Assembly (NCBI GenBank): GCA_028023455.1
Contig: JAQFVV010013391.1
Location: forward strand, 62,001-126,000
Reading direction: 5' to 3'
Length of the DNA stretch: 64,000 nt
From: Epiperipatus broadwayi
Taxonomy: Eukaryota; Onychophora; Udeonychophora; Euonychophora; Peripatidae
A program made the position numbers and the translations under genes. The notes beneath the pieces were generated by a model that was not told where the DNA came from, did not search any database, and was given only the letters and a program-made list of their open reading frames with translations. Shown piece after piece: positions 53,977 to 64,000 of the stretch (position 1 is its first letter; each line of letters starts with the position of its first letter).

Positions 53977-54277
53977 ATCACCTGCGAGTGATAGATTCAT
54001 ATATATATAGCTAAATAAATTAAGTGTAACCTAAAACTACAATCACCTGCGAGTGATTAAATGCTATATATATATATATATATATAAACCGGAAGTGCAT
54101 AAATCTTAAAAACTTTAATATTTGTAACTAGAAATTTATAATCACCTGCTAGTGATTTGATCTATATATGTAAACCAAATCATGTACACCTCAGCCATAG
54201 GAAATTATATATTTAAACCCATCACTTGCGTGTGAACCCAAATAAATGTAAACATCCCTTAATCACCTGCATGTGAG
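53977..54277 (+). repeat. Array of five CACCTG-centred hairpin motifs
   Basis: ATCACCTGCGAGTGAT at 53977 and 54042, ATCACCTGCTAGTGAT at 54141, ATCACTTGCGTGTGAA at 54231 and ATCACCTGCATGTGAG at 54262. ATCAC and GTGAT pair around a 6-base loop. Spacing is 65, 99, 90 and 31 bases, with TA-rich spacers that are themselves partly alike. CACCTG is an E-box of the kind bound by Snail/ZEB-type factors. A degenerate minisatellite with a conserved core is the simple reading. Confidence 0.7.
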
Positions 54278-54522
54278 ATCAGACACCTAGCTATTGTAAT
54301 ATTGTTTTTAATTATTATTTTGATATTTTAACTTCATTAAATTAATTTTAAATTTAATCTTGCTTCATGTCTTAGTCTTGCTCACTGACTCATAATTATT
54401 TAGCATTTAATAATCATTTTAATTTTAAAAGATGGCGCTTTACCAAAACCACCAAACAAGTGTAAAATTTGTTTACATAAACGAAAAAAGAGTCAGAATT
54501 AACTACCTCTTTCATTTGCTCA

Positions 54523-54569
54523 CCCCCAGATGAGCTGATTTCAAGCTGGTTTGCTCTCCTCAGTGAGGG
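54523..54569 (-). ncRNA. Hammerhead ribozyme, 413-bp family, minus
   Basis: Helix I CCCTCA / TGGGGG (one U-G), CTGAGGA, GAGC / GCTT, GAAA and C17 are intact. The helix III palindrome is broken by one change (ATCAGCTCAT), leaving two pairs. Activity is probably reduced. Confidence 0.75.
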
Positions 54570-54897
54570 ATAGAGTATAGACAAATTTTACACTTGTTCG
54601 GTGGTTTTGGTAAAGCGCCATCTTTTGAACATAAATAACAAGTGATAGCAGGTTACGTGAGTAACTTGTTTTTGTTTTTCATAAATGTACCTTTAAAGTT
54701 TTCTTGCAATGATATATATTGCAGAGACTTTGATTATATGGTGATACTGAACTGAGATCAGACCCATATAAATATCTGGCTTGCTAGGCTGAGTTTGAAG
54801 ACTTTACCGGTCTGAAAAATTCACGCTTGCAATCTGATAGAAACGTTTTGCATAAACACTTGAGAGTCAGTGTTTAGATCTAGTTTCTATACTCTAT

Positions 54898-54944
54898 CCC
54901 TCACTGAGGAGAGCAAACCAGCTTGAAATCAGCTGATCTGGGGG
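54898..54944 (+). ncRNA. Hammerhead ribozyme, 413-bp family, plus
   Basis: CCCTCA (54898-54903), CTGAGGA (54904-54910), GAGC / GCTT around AAACCA, GAAA (54925-54928), ATCAGCTGAT, cleavage after C54938, TGGGGG (54939-54944). The C-to-T change in helix I relative to the 417-bp copies keeps pairing as U-G. Confidence 0.86.
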
Positions 54945-55105
54945 TGAGCAAATGAAAGAGGTAGTTAATTCTGACTCTTTTTCGTTTATGTAAACAAATT
55001 TTACACTTGTTCGGTGGTTTTGGTAAAGCGCCATCTTTTGAACATAAATAACAAGTGATAGCAGGTTACGTGAGTAACTTGTTTTTGTTTTTCATTTTAA
55101 TTTTA

Positions 55106-55414
55106 GTTATTAAAATGTTTTCATTGTTTAATAACCATATACTAACCACATGATACCTATATAGCTGTACTAAGTAGAATGCCAACTTTTTCCCAGTCTT
55201 TTGCTCAACTCATGTGCTACTGCTGGCACATGAAGAAGGGAAATACTGCTGTGACCTCAACTGTGTCATCCGCAAGGTGGTAAATCTCTGACCAATGGTA
55301 AAGGAACTAGGGTTAGGCCAGTGTCATGGCCTCCACCACCGTATAACTGGTCAACATTAAGATGATTTATCAGAGTTCTAGATTTTGTTCCACGAATGTA
55401 CATATTTGACCATT

Positions 55415-55446
<32 letters not shown>

Positions 55447-55620
55447 GCATGTTTTCAGGAGCAATAAACCATGTTTAATAAAATACTATTAAAAACTCCA
55501 ATGTTTCAGTAAGTTAAACTAAATTGAAATATAAAAAAAAATCAGTCAGATTCTAATATATTTGGTACAAAAGTAGATAATTAATACCTTACTTCACCCC
55601 ATAAATATAACTTCCAAATA

Positions 55621-55656
<36 letters not shown>

Positions 55657-56060
55657 TGTAACCGGACCGCCATACAACCGTTTTATTACGTCAGTTGTAA
55701 CAATTTTCTGATGAGCATGCTGCAGGAAGGAACTATCAATTGATATTCTTAATGCAGATGTTAATGCCCCCCTACAACAATATTTCCTGCTCATCAGAGG
55801 ATGTAGTACATAGAGACTGGAAACATCTAAATATTTCTATGTTTGGTTTCCCAAAGAGCACCATTAGAGTTCCATCTCACTACAACCTGACTGGCCTAGG
55901 TCAAGTTATGTCAGACGTAGCTCAGAGAACATGAGATTCTCATGAACCAGTGCTATAATTGGTGAGTGATGCGATAAATAAACAAAACTGGACAACTGGA
56001 TAACCAATTTAATTTTAGTAACAAAAAAAAAATTATTAAATAACAATTAATTTGCAATTT
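55106..56060. other. Mixed DNA with two CTGATGA motifs, no gene
   Basis: (TA)n at 55421-55443 and (CA)n(TA)n at 55620-55655, then TGTAACCGGACC, another TG-led border. CTGATGAGCA occurs on plus (55708) and minus (55797-55788) strands. Short frames here carry no domain. Confidence 0.35.
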
Positions 56061-56640
56061 CAACAATAGTTCATTAATTCCTCTATGAGAAGAAGCTTGG
56101 AAATATTCTAATTCAATAATAGTTCATTTTGAATTCATTTATGGGAAGAAGCTTGTGAATATTCTAATTCAACAATAGTTCATTAGTTCCTTTATGAGAA
56201 GAAGCTTGGAAATATTCTAATTCAATAATAGTTCATTTTGAATTTATTTATAGGAAGAAGCTTGTGAATATTCTAATTCAACAATAGTTCATTAATTCCT
56301 TTATGAGAAGAAGCTTGGAAACATCCTACTTCAACAATAGTTCATTTTTGTATTCCTTTATGAGAAGAAGCTTGGAAATATTCCAATTCAACAATAGTTT
56401 GTTTTTGTATTCCTTTATGAGAAGAAGCTTAGAAGCAGTCAAGCATTTATGGTTTATACAATAATTCATTTTGAATTCATTTAAGGTAAGAACCTTAGAA
56501 GCAGTCAAGCATTTATGGTTTATACAATAATTCATTTTGAAGCAGTCAAGCACTTATGGTTTATACTATAATTCATTTTGAATTCATTTAAGGTAAGAAC
56601 CTTAGAAGCAGTCAAGCATTTATGGTTTATACAGCATTTT
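56061..56640. repeat. Minisatellite with alternating 53/56-bp monomers
   Basis: caacaatagttcat or caataatagttcat starts at 56061, 56114, 56170, 56223, 56279, 56332 and 56389, with intervals 53, 56, 53, 56, 53, 57: two monomer types alternate to give a 109-bp higher-order unit. From 56435 a related block with gcagtcaagc recurs at 56435, 56501, 56542 and 56607. Open frames with CINHKCLTASK repeats are products of this array. Confidence 0.88.
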
Positions 56641-56872
56641 ATCATTTTATGAATTATTACTGATTGGTAGATATTTGAACTCAGCAATTCTTGGTTTGTA
56701 GAGCATTTATCATTTGATAATTGAGGCATTTATAATTTAGCCAAATATAGAAGTATATTCGATACATAAACTCTGTTACATTACCCAGATAGAAGTAATA
56801 TGCAATTAAAGCATTTCTAATTCATATAGTAAATACGTTCAAATATTTTTATAAATAAATTTGCGTGTAGCT

Positions 56873-57215
56873 ATTTCATAACTTCACTTTATAATGTATG
56901 ATAAAGATGTTTTAACATTTTATAAAACAAATTCTATGTAATTATTTCATAATGTCACTTTATAACGTATGATAATGACGTTTTAATATTTTATAAAACA
57001 CATTCTATGTAATTATTTCATAATGTCACTTTATAACGTATGATAAAGATGTTTTCATATTTTACAAAAAACAAATTCTATGTAATTATTTCATAACTTC
57101 ATTTTATAACGTATGATAAACGTGTTCTAATATTTTACAAAACAAATTCTATGTAGTTATTTCATAACTTCATTTTATAACGTATGATAAAGATGTTTTA
57201 ATATTCTTATAACAT
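56873..57215. repeat. 71-bp minisatellite, five copies
   Basis: atttcata starts at 56873, 56944, 57015, 57088 and 57159 (intervals 71, 71, 73, 71). Each unit contains ttataacgtatgataa and attctatgta. Unrelated in sequence to the preceding minisatellite. Confidence 0.88.
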
Positions 57216-58147
57216 AATTACCTTCCAGTTTTACAATCCAGTTTATTCATAAAGAAGGCGGGTTATTTCATTTATGGAGAGTCATGGCATAGCGTGGAGA
57301 GAATGAAGCTGCTAAATTACGCCATTATTATCATAATTCCTCTAGCAAAGGTTTCTTTTTCCATTTTAACGTTCCGTTAAAATTATATTTTAACGTGTCA
57401 AAAGAATTAAGTAATACACTTTTTTTAAAACAAAAAATTTAATATGTTCTGCCTCTCTGTGTAAGACGAGAGGGAAAAAAAAAGTTCTTTTCTTCCGACG
57501 ACGTTCCTAATTTGAATACTGCCTCAGTTTAACTCAGATATCTTTTTTCTTTCTTTTTAATGATTGGATAATTAATTTCTTTTTTTTTTATTGAGACAGA
57601 TTAAAAAAAAAATAAAATAAGACGATATAACATTTTATTCAAATTCATCAATCTCAAAATTAAAAATATGATTTTTTTTTAAACAAATCAAAATTTATTG
57701 CGTTCCCAATTAGACTGAATCACGCTAGACGTTTTTAAATGGGGGGGGGGGTCTTTTGAATATTTATATGAGGAACAGGATATCTGTTTCAATATATATA
57801 TATATATATAGAGAGAGAAAGCAATTTGGGTGTTAATGGAAAGATTTGTTTAGCATCAGGAAGATAGTATTTGATAGCTTTTTGGCAATATTAAAAAGGC
57901 AAAAGTTATCTCTGTTTGCATGGATATAATTTCCTTATTTTTATACTTTATTAAAATAACAATCCATGAAAATATTTTATTCAATATATATATATATTCA
58001 GATTTTATTCTTATCTTAGTGCATCTTTCTCATTAGCTTAGCTTTATCATATCACAATCATATGAAATAGTTATATGTTATATAGATAAATAAATAAATA
58101 GGTAGTTAGATAAATAGATGTCCAAAAAGAATTATAGTCAACTACAT
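57216..58147. other. AT-rich DNA, nothing recognised
   Basis: Homopolymer runs (g)10 at about 57741 and (TA)n(GA)n at 57794-57818. No gene supported. Confidence 0.5.
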
Positions 58148-58536
<389 letters not shown>

Positions 58537-58883
58537 CATTAGTACATATATAGACAAGTATATAGATAGATGAATCTAAAAATAACAATAACTGATATAT
58601 TATACTACATTAACCACATTTTTGTAGACTTCATCCCACATTTTCTTGAGTTCTGATACTTAGAGCCTTTTAGGATTTTGAGAGAATGCTACTAAATATT
58701 TTGTTTCTGTATTGAATTTGTTTAGTTATACATTTATCAAATAATCCTTTTCAGAATTGCATATTATTTAGATTGAATATTTGGTAAAGGTTTATTTTAG
58801 TGACCACATAATATTCACCCTCTAGTTTTTAAAATTAGAACTAAAATATTCTAAAATCTTATGTATATGCTCATATATTACAA

Positions 58884-59480
58884 TTACAGTAAATATTTAT
58901 TAAAACAAATAATAAGTATAAAAAAATCATTTACCTTTTTAAGCATAATTCTGTCATGCATACTAGGAAGTTGGAAAAAAAGCTGGCAGTGCTGTCTACT
59001 ATGGAAAGCAAATTCTTGGAGGTACAATGAAAACAAAGCTCTGCTGATACCAGATTGGAATTTCAGCTTGCGCTTCACTCTCATCCACATATTTTTAATT
59101 TTCTGGGTATGTATGTCTTGGTCTTTGGGATTCATGAAGTTGTCCTGATGGATGACAAGTGAATGCATATATACCCCATTGTTGAGTCTGCTGATGTTGG
59201 ATTTGTGTCTAAATATTTGGCACATTCTTTACAGCAAAAATTAGCCCAGTCAATGACTATCTTTTTTGCTGATGCTGGTCTCATGCACAATGTATTCTTG
59301 GGGCAAATTATGCAACCAAAAATACCCTATATTTATAATTGTTCCCAGAGACAGATGATTTTAGGAAAAGAGACCCCCCTTTCTGATTATGCTGTAACGG
59401 TGACATATTCTGCATTTCTATCTACACCCATCTATGCCTGCAGAGTACATCACCAATGAATACCACACTGTTGGCATGTG
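58884..59480 (-). pseudogene. ISXO2-type (Merlin-like) DDE transposase, internally deleted
   Basis: Reading minus from about 59480: a zinc-ribbon-like KCRICHRYS, then NHLSLGTIINIGYFWLH, PQEYIVHETSISKK and WANFCCKECAKY-like pieces (with stops), which match the N-terminal part of ISXO2-type transposases. The frame at 59225-58884 then gives LNNGVYMHSLVIHQDNFMNP, DIHTQKIKNMWMRVKRKLK and SGISRALFSLYLQEFAFHSR, the C-terminal part of the domain with the conserved H-T-x-x-I-E-x-x-W-like motif. About 80 residues that would include the first two catalytic aspartates are absent between the two halves, and the acidic residue of the W motif is K here. The protein could not be catalytic. A decayed DNA transposon is most likely. 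Confidence 0.72.
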
Positions 59481-59808
59481 GCATAATTCTTCAGGTGTCT
59501 TCTGCTATAAATCTAGATAGTTTAAATTCTTAAGTTTCAAATAATTTAAACTAATTATTTTAATTAATCTAGTGTAATTATTTCAACTTCTTTAAAATGG
59601 TAAATATTTTTTATTACCTTTTACATTTTCATAAATTTTAATGTAATTGTAATATAGTAGCATATAAGTAAGACTTTGAATAATAATTTACTTCTAATTT
59701 TGAAAACTAAAGGGCGAGCATGATTTTTATGATGTGATCGCTAAAGTAAACCTTTACCAAATATTTTATTGTCTATAACCATTCGTATAATGTCTTTTTT
59801 TTTTTTTT

Positions 59809-59895
<87 letters not shown>

Positions 59896-61420
59896 TTTGA
59901 AATGTTTTCAAAAAATATAGAAAATAAAATGTGAATCTTACCTGCAAAATGAAAGAAATTAGATGTATTTTCTTACAGTAAAAAAACATTTTTCTTAATC
60001 CACTTTTCTGTTGTTAAAACAATTTCACATTAATCTGTAGAAAGAAAAGTAATTAATTTTAAATTGGATTACATATATCAATAACTAAAATTATTAGTAA
60101 AATGTAGAATTAAACCTTATTAAAAATGAAAGTAATATATTAAAAAATAAAAAGTGTTATATATAAAATTGTGATTACAGTTTAAAATATTTTACAGTAC
60201 CTATATTTTATTTTTATCATAGACTTTTAAATATAGGTTATCTAAATATAGTGATTAACATTTTTCATAATTATTATATGTCTAAAACGACAGACCTAAT
60301 TTTCTATTGCTGCAGCTGTTACTAAATAAATGAAATAGATTCCAATCTGATTTTTTTTTACTACTTACAGAAAACTTCATATTGTTTATTTTCAGATTTT
60401 TGGTAGTCATTATCTATGAATATATTTTGTCTTTTTGAAGCATAATACATACATAAGTTTATGTGTATGAAATAGACAATTACTGCCATTTCTGAAAGAA
60501 ACAAATATGTAGACACTATGTTCTGGAATAAGTAACTTCGGCTTAGGGGTATTTAGTTATAATGTACTGTACGATAAAATTAATCAATAAAACTTAATGA
60601 AAATGCAGCTATATATCAAGAAAGACCGGATAAATTGGAAAAAAAATATTATTACATTAAATACTATAATTTATAAAGTAAATAGAAAGTGGAAAGCAAA
60701 TCGATTGTAAGTGATCATGTATTTATAATAAAAAGAAAATATTAGACTAACAAATAGTTTACAATTAGCTATCAATAATAATAAAAAAAGTTGCAAAGAT
60801 CTGTTAAAATATGAAGTAAAATGGGAAGATTAGTTATTTACTTCTAAAAAAACAATAAAAAAAGAAATCATTTAGATTCAAATTTCAGCAATATATACCC
60901 TGATGAAACAAATAGAAAAATGTTATAGAAAAGTAAAAAATAATAATGATAAGATAAGAAAAAGTATCTTGACAGATTTAACATTAGAATATCATCTGAA
61001 AAAAATACATATTAAATAAAAGAGAAAGATTAAAACACAGATTTGAAAGTTTGTCAAAAACAAAATCTAATATTGGAAATACTATTTATGACAAATGTCA
61101 ATCAAAAATGGACATACATTTTATAGATACAGTAATAAATATATAAATGTAATACAGGGAGAGTTTTATGATTAATAATATGTAAAATACATATAATTGC
61201 AAAGATGAAAGTCAAAACTATTAATAAAAGCATTCACTTAATTTTTCAAAAATATTCCAGTAAACTTTGAAACAATGTTATTAAAAACCCAATTATACTG
61301 GCAACAAAATAGAAAAGAATTAATCCAACAGTAGATTTTTTATTGGACCAGTAAATGAGTAATTAAAAGAATATCTATACAAAAATACTTTTAGGAATAT
61401 AAACCAATACCATATTTATT
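59481..61420. other. AT-rich DNA including (T)n(TA)n at 59795-59894
   Basis: A T run (59795-59811) followed by about 80 bp of TA (59815-59894). The remainder has no supportable feature. Confidence 0.6.
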
Positions 61421-62224
<804 letters not shown>

Positions 62225-62790
62225 AAATGTTACTTAGGAGCACTTTCAACTATCTTCATAGTCTTTACCAACTAATACTTTGAAAGGTCAACTTTTCCAT
62301 AATTTCATGATCTTAATGTTTGCTGCCTGCCTTTTGATTAAGTCTTGCTTGTATTTATATATTCATATAGCTTCCTTGATTTTTCCTTTATTATTATTTT
62401 TTTCAGTTTGCAAAAAAAATTGTATCATTTATAAATGGATGTGTAGGTGTGGTAGCAGTAATATAGGTGAGTCAAGATATACATTGAAGAAAAGAACAAA
62501 AGAGCACTTGTTATTAAAAAGAGTTCAAAATACAAAACAAAATTTTAAAGATAATGATAATTTATCAGATTCCATTTTTATGATTATAATAAATCATGTA
62601 TATATGGTTTTGATTTCAATTATAATAACATAAAAATATTGCAAACTGAAAAAAATAATAATAAAAGAAAAATCAAGGAAGCTATGTTAATATACAAATA
62701 CAAGCAACACTTAATCAATAGGAAGGCAGCAAATGTTAACATCATGGAATTATGTGAAAGTTAACCTTTCAAAGTATTATTTTTTGTTCC
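62225..62790. pseudogene. Penelope-like element A family, head-to-head remnant
   Basis: 62225-62412 is minus-strand 3'-end sequence (ttaggagcac... as at 32400), and 62413-62790 is plus-strand sequence from the GIY-YIG domain to the same 3' end. The plus part reads CIIYKWMCRCGSSNIGESRY, TLKKRTKEHLLLKRVQ, then RKIKEAMLIYKYK after frame changes. The two pieces meet head to head at about 62412. GYIG of the motif is changed to SNIG. A third case of this arrangement in the window. Confidence 0.78.
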
Positions 62791-63044
62791 TTTTAACAAA
62801 TTTTAATAACTGTATTTTCTAAAATTTATTTATAAGTTTATTATATTATTTTTAACAAATACAGACATCGATTTGTAGTATTATTAATATATATATATAT
62901 GATAAACAAAAATGCAAGTTAAAAAACTTGCTAACGCTTGTATTTATGTCCACAGATGGCGTTTCTACCAAAAACACCAATCAAGCGTATATTCTGTTTA
63001 CATAAACGTCAGAGTAGCATTCACTATCTCTAACTATAATTCCA

Positions 63045-63088
63045 CTTTCAGATCATGATTTCAAGCTATTTAGTATCGTCAGTGAAAG
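63045..63088 (-). ncRNA. Hammerhead ribozyme, 406-bp family, unit 1
   Basis: Minus strand: helix I CTTTCA / TGAAAG, core CTGACGA, GAAA, palindrome ATCATGAT, C17 at 63051. In this unit the helix II side is TACT...GCTT, which barely pairs, unlike units 2 and 3, so this copy may be weakened. Confidence 0.7.
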
Positions 63089-63450
63089 ACAGGAATAAAG
63101 AAACTAGATCTAAACACAAACTCTGAGCGTTTATGAAACAATTTCTATTCAGCTTGCAAGCATGAATTTTTTAGACACGTAATGTCTTCAAACTCAGCAT
63201 AGCAAACCAGATAGCTATATGGGTCTGATCTCAGTTCAGCATCACCACATAGTAGAAGCCTCTGCAATCTATATCATTGCAAGAAAGACCTCAAAGGTAC
63301 ATTTATGATAAACAAAAATGCAAGTTAAAAAACTTGCTAACGCTTGTATTTATGTCCACAGATGGCGTTTCTACCAAAAACACCAATCAAGCGTATATTC
63401 TGTTTACATAAACGTCAGAGTAGCATTCACTATCTCTAACTATAATTCCA

Positions 63451-63494
63451 CTTTCAGATCATGATTTCAAGCTATTTGCTATCGTCAGTGAAAG
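63451..63494 (-). ncRNA. Hammerhead ribozyme, 406-bp family, unit 2
   Basis: CTTTCA / TGAAAG (6 bp), CTGACGA, helix II AGC / GCT with a T-T mismatch next to the core, GAAA, ATCATGAT, cleavage after C17 (63457). Helix I is entirely different from the C/G-rich helix of the 417-bp family yet fully paired. Confidence 0.82.
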
Positions 63495-63856
63495 ACAGGA
63501 ATAAAGAAACTAGATCTAAATACAAACTCTGAGCGTTTATGAAACAATTTCTATTCAGCTTGCAAGCGTGAATTTTTTAGACACGTAATGTCTTCAAACT
63601 CAGCATAGCAGACCAGATAGCTATATGGGTCTGATCTCAGTTCAGCATCACCACATAGTAGAAGCCTCTGCAATCTATATCATTGCAAGAAAGACCTCAA
63701 AGGTACATTTATGATAAACAAAAATGCAAGTTAAAAAACTTGCTAACGCTTGTATTTATGTCCACAGATGGCGTTTCTACCAAAAACACCAATCAAGCGT
63801 ATATTCTGTTTACATAAACGTCAGAGTAGCATTCACTATCTCTAACTATAATTCCA

Positions 63857-63900
63857 CTTTCAGATCATGATTTCAAGCTATTTGCTATCGTCAGTGAAAG
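63857..63900 (-). ncRNA. Hammerhead ribozyme, 406-bp family, unit 3
   Basis: Same as unit 2. Cleavage positions 63051, 63457 and 63863 are spaced 406 bases, which would be the length of the released RNA. Confidence 0.82.
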
Positions 63901-64000
63901 ACAGGAATAAAGAAACTAGATCTAAACACAAACTCTGAGCGTTTATGAAACAATTTCTATTCAGCTTGAAAGCGTGAATTTTTTAGACACGTAATGTCTT

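Larger units (their letters stand above)
54416..55105. mobile_element. 413-bp hammerhead repeat insertion with target duplication
   Basis: ATTTTAATTTTA flanks both ends (54416-54427 and 55094-55105), a 12-bp direct repeat. Inside, 54428-54581 is unit sequence with the ribozyme on the minus strand; at 54582 orientation flips, and 54582-54681 plus one complete unit 54682-55094 (413 bp, ending ...GTTTTTCA) have the ribozyme on the plus strand. The target duplication and fold-back make this a complete retro-insertion event, comparable to twin priming. Confidence 0.88.
62901..64000 (-). repeat. 406-bp hammerhead tandem array, 2.7 units, runs off the window
   Basis: GATAAACAAAAATGCAAGTT starts at 62901, 63307 and 63713: an exact 406-bp period, with only a few differences between units, so the array is young. 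A (TA)n tract abuts the left end. Unit landmarks in order are gatggcgtttctacc, tttacataaacg, the minus-strand ribozyme, actagatctaaa, gcttgcaagc, tagctatatgggtctgatc and cattgcaagaaag. The third unit is cut by the window edge. Confidence 0.95.

Noticed and set aside
53977-54277. CRISPR-like array
   Set aside because: Short palindromic cores with irregular spacing in clearly eukaryotic DNA; repeat length and spacers do not fit.
55708-55797. CTGATGA on both strands (55708-55714 plus, 55797-55791 minus), the minus copy followed by GCAG and GAAA
   Set aside because: A hammerhead needs a helix II between the two motifs; four bases GCAG cannot form one. The plus copy is followed by GAAG, not GAAA.
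55656-56775. LTR with TGTAAC...GTTACA ends
   Set aside because: The two minisatellites begin within it, the right flank lacks any match to the left (TA)n flank, and no second copy is present.

Overview
The window reads as eukaryotic, strongly AT-rich, non-coding DNA from an animal genome. I found no intact host gene, rRNA or convincing tRNA gene. The content is decayed retroelements, simple repeats and one family of ribozyme-bearing tandem repeats. Penelope-like elements with GIY-YIG domains, an ISXO2-type transposase remnant, very long (GATA)n, (TA)n and (AAT)n tracts, and animal-type hammerhead repeats suggest an invertebrate, perhaps a mollusc such as a cephalopod. That assignment is an inference, not something read from a marker gene.

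Layout. 1-9.8 kb: AT-rich DNA with an old dispersed repeat and a 324-bp (AAT)n tract. 9.87-16.28 kb: an LTR retrotransposon on the + strand with 1.8-1.9 kb LTRs, a gag-like remnant, a primer-binding-site region repeated three times and a polypurine tract. 18.46-24.76 kb: a second element on the - strand with 2.2 kb direct terminal repeats and a broken gag, without pol. 25.5-27.5 kb: a fold-back block of 417-bp and 435-bp tandem units. 32.3-36.5 kb: a nest of head-to-head Penelope-like copies, one pair inserted in another. 36.5-44 kb: fold-back (MITE-like) elements and a diverged ribozyme repeat. 45.1-46.5 kb: a third, older Penelope-like copy. 54.0-55.1 kb: an array of CACCTG-centred hairpin motifs, then another ribozyme-repeat insertion with a 12-bp target duplication. 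56-57.2 kb: two minisatellites. 58.9-59.5 kb: an ISXO2-type transposase pseudogene. 62.2-64 kb: a further Penelope-like remnant, then a 406-bp tandem array that runs off the window.

Main result. The tandem repeats (units of 406, 413/417 and 435 bp) each carry one type I hammerhead ribozyme: a CTGANGA core, a 3-4 bp helix II, GAAA, a tiny palindromic helix III, cleavage after a C, and a 6-bp helix I. The helices differ in sequence between families but stay paired, which is covariation. This is the layout of animal retrozyme-like elements: multimeric RNA would self-cleave into unit-length, possibly circular RNA. The insertions show head-to-head inversions like those of the neighbouring Penelope-like copies, several abut (TA)n tracts, and one has a target duplication. 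This makes Penelope-like reverse transcriptase the likely source of mobility. A mixed array in which 435-bp units are embedded at homologous positions in a 417-bp unit suggests template switching between two related ribozyme RNAs.
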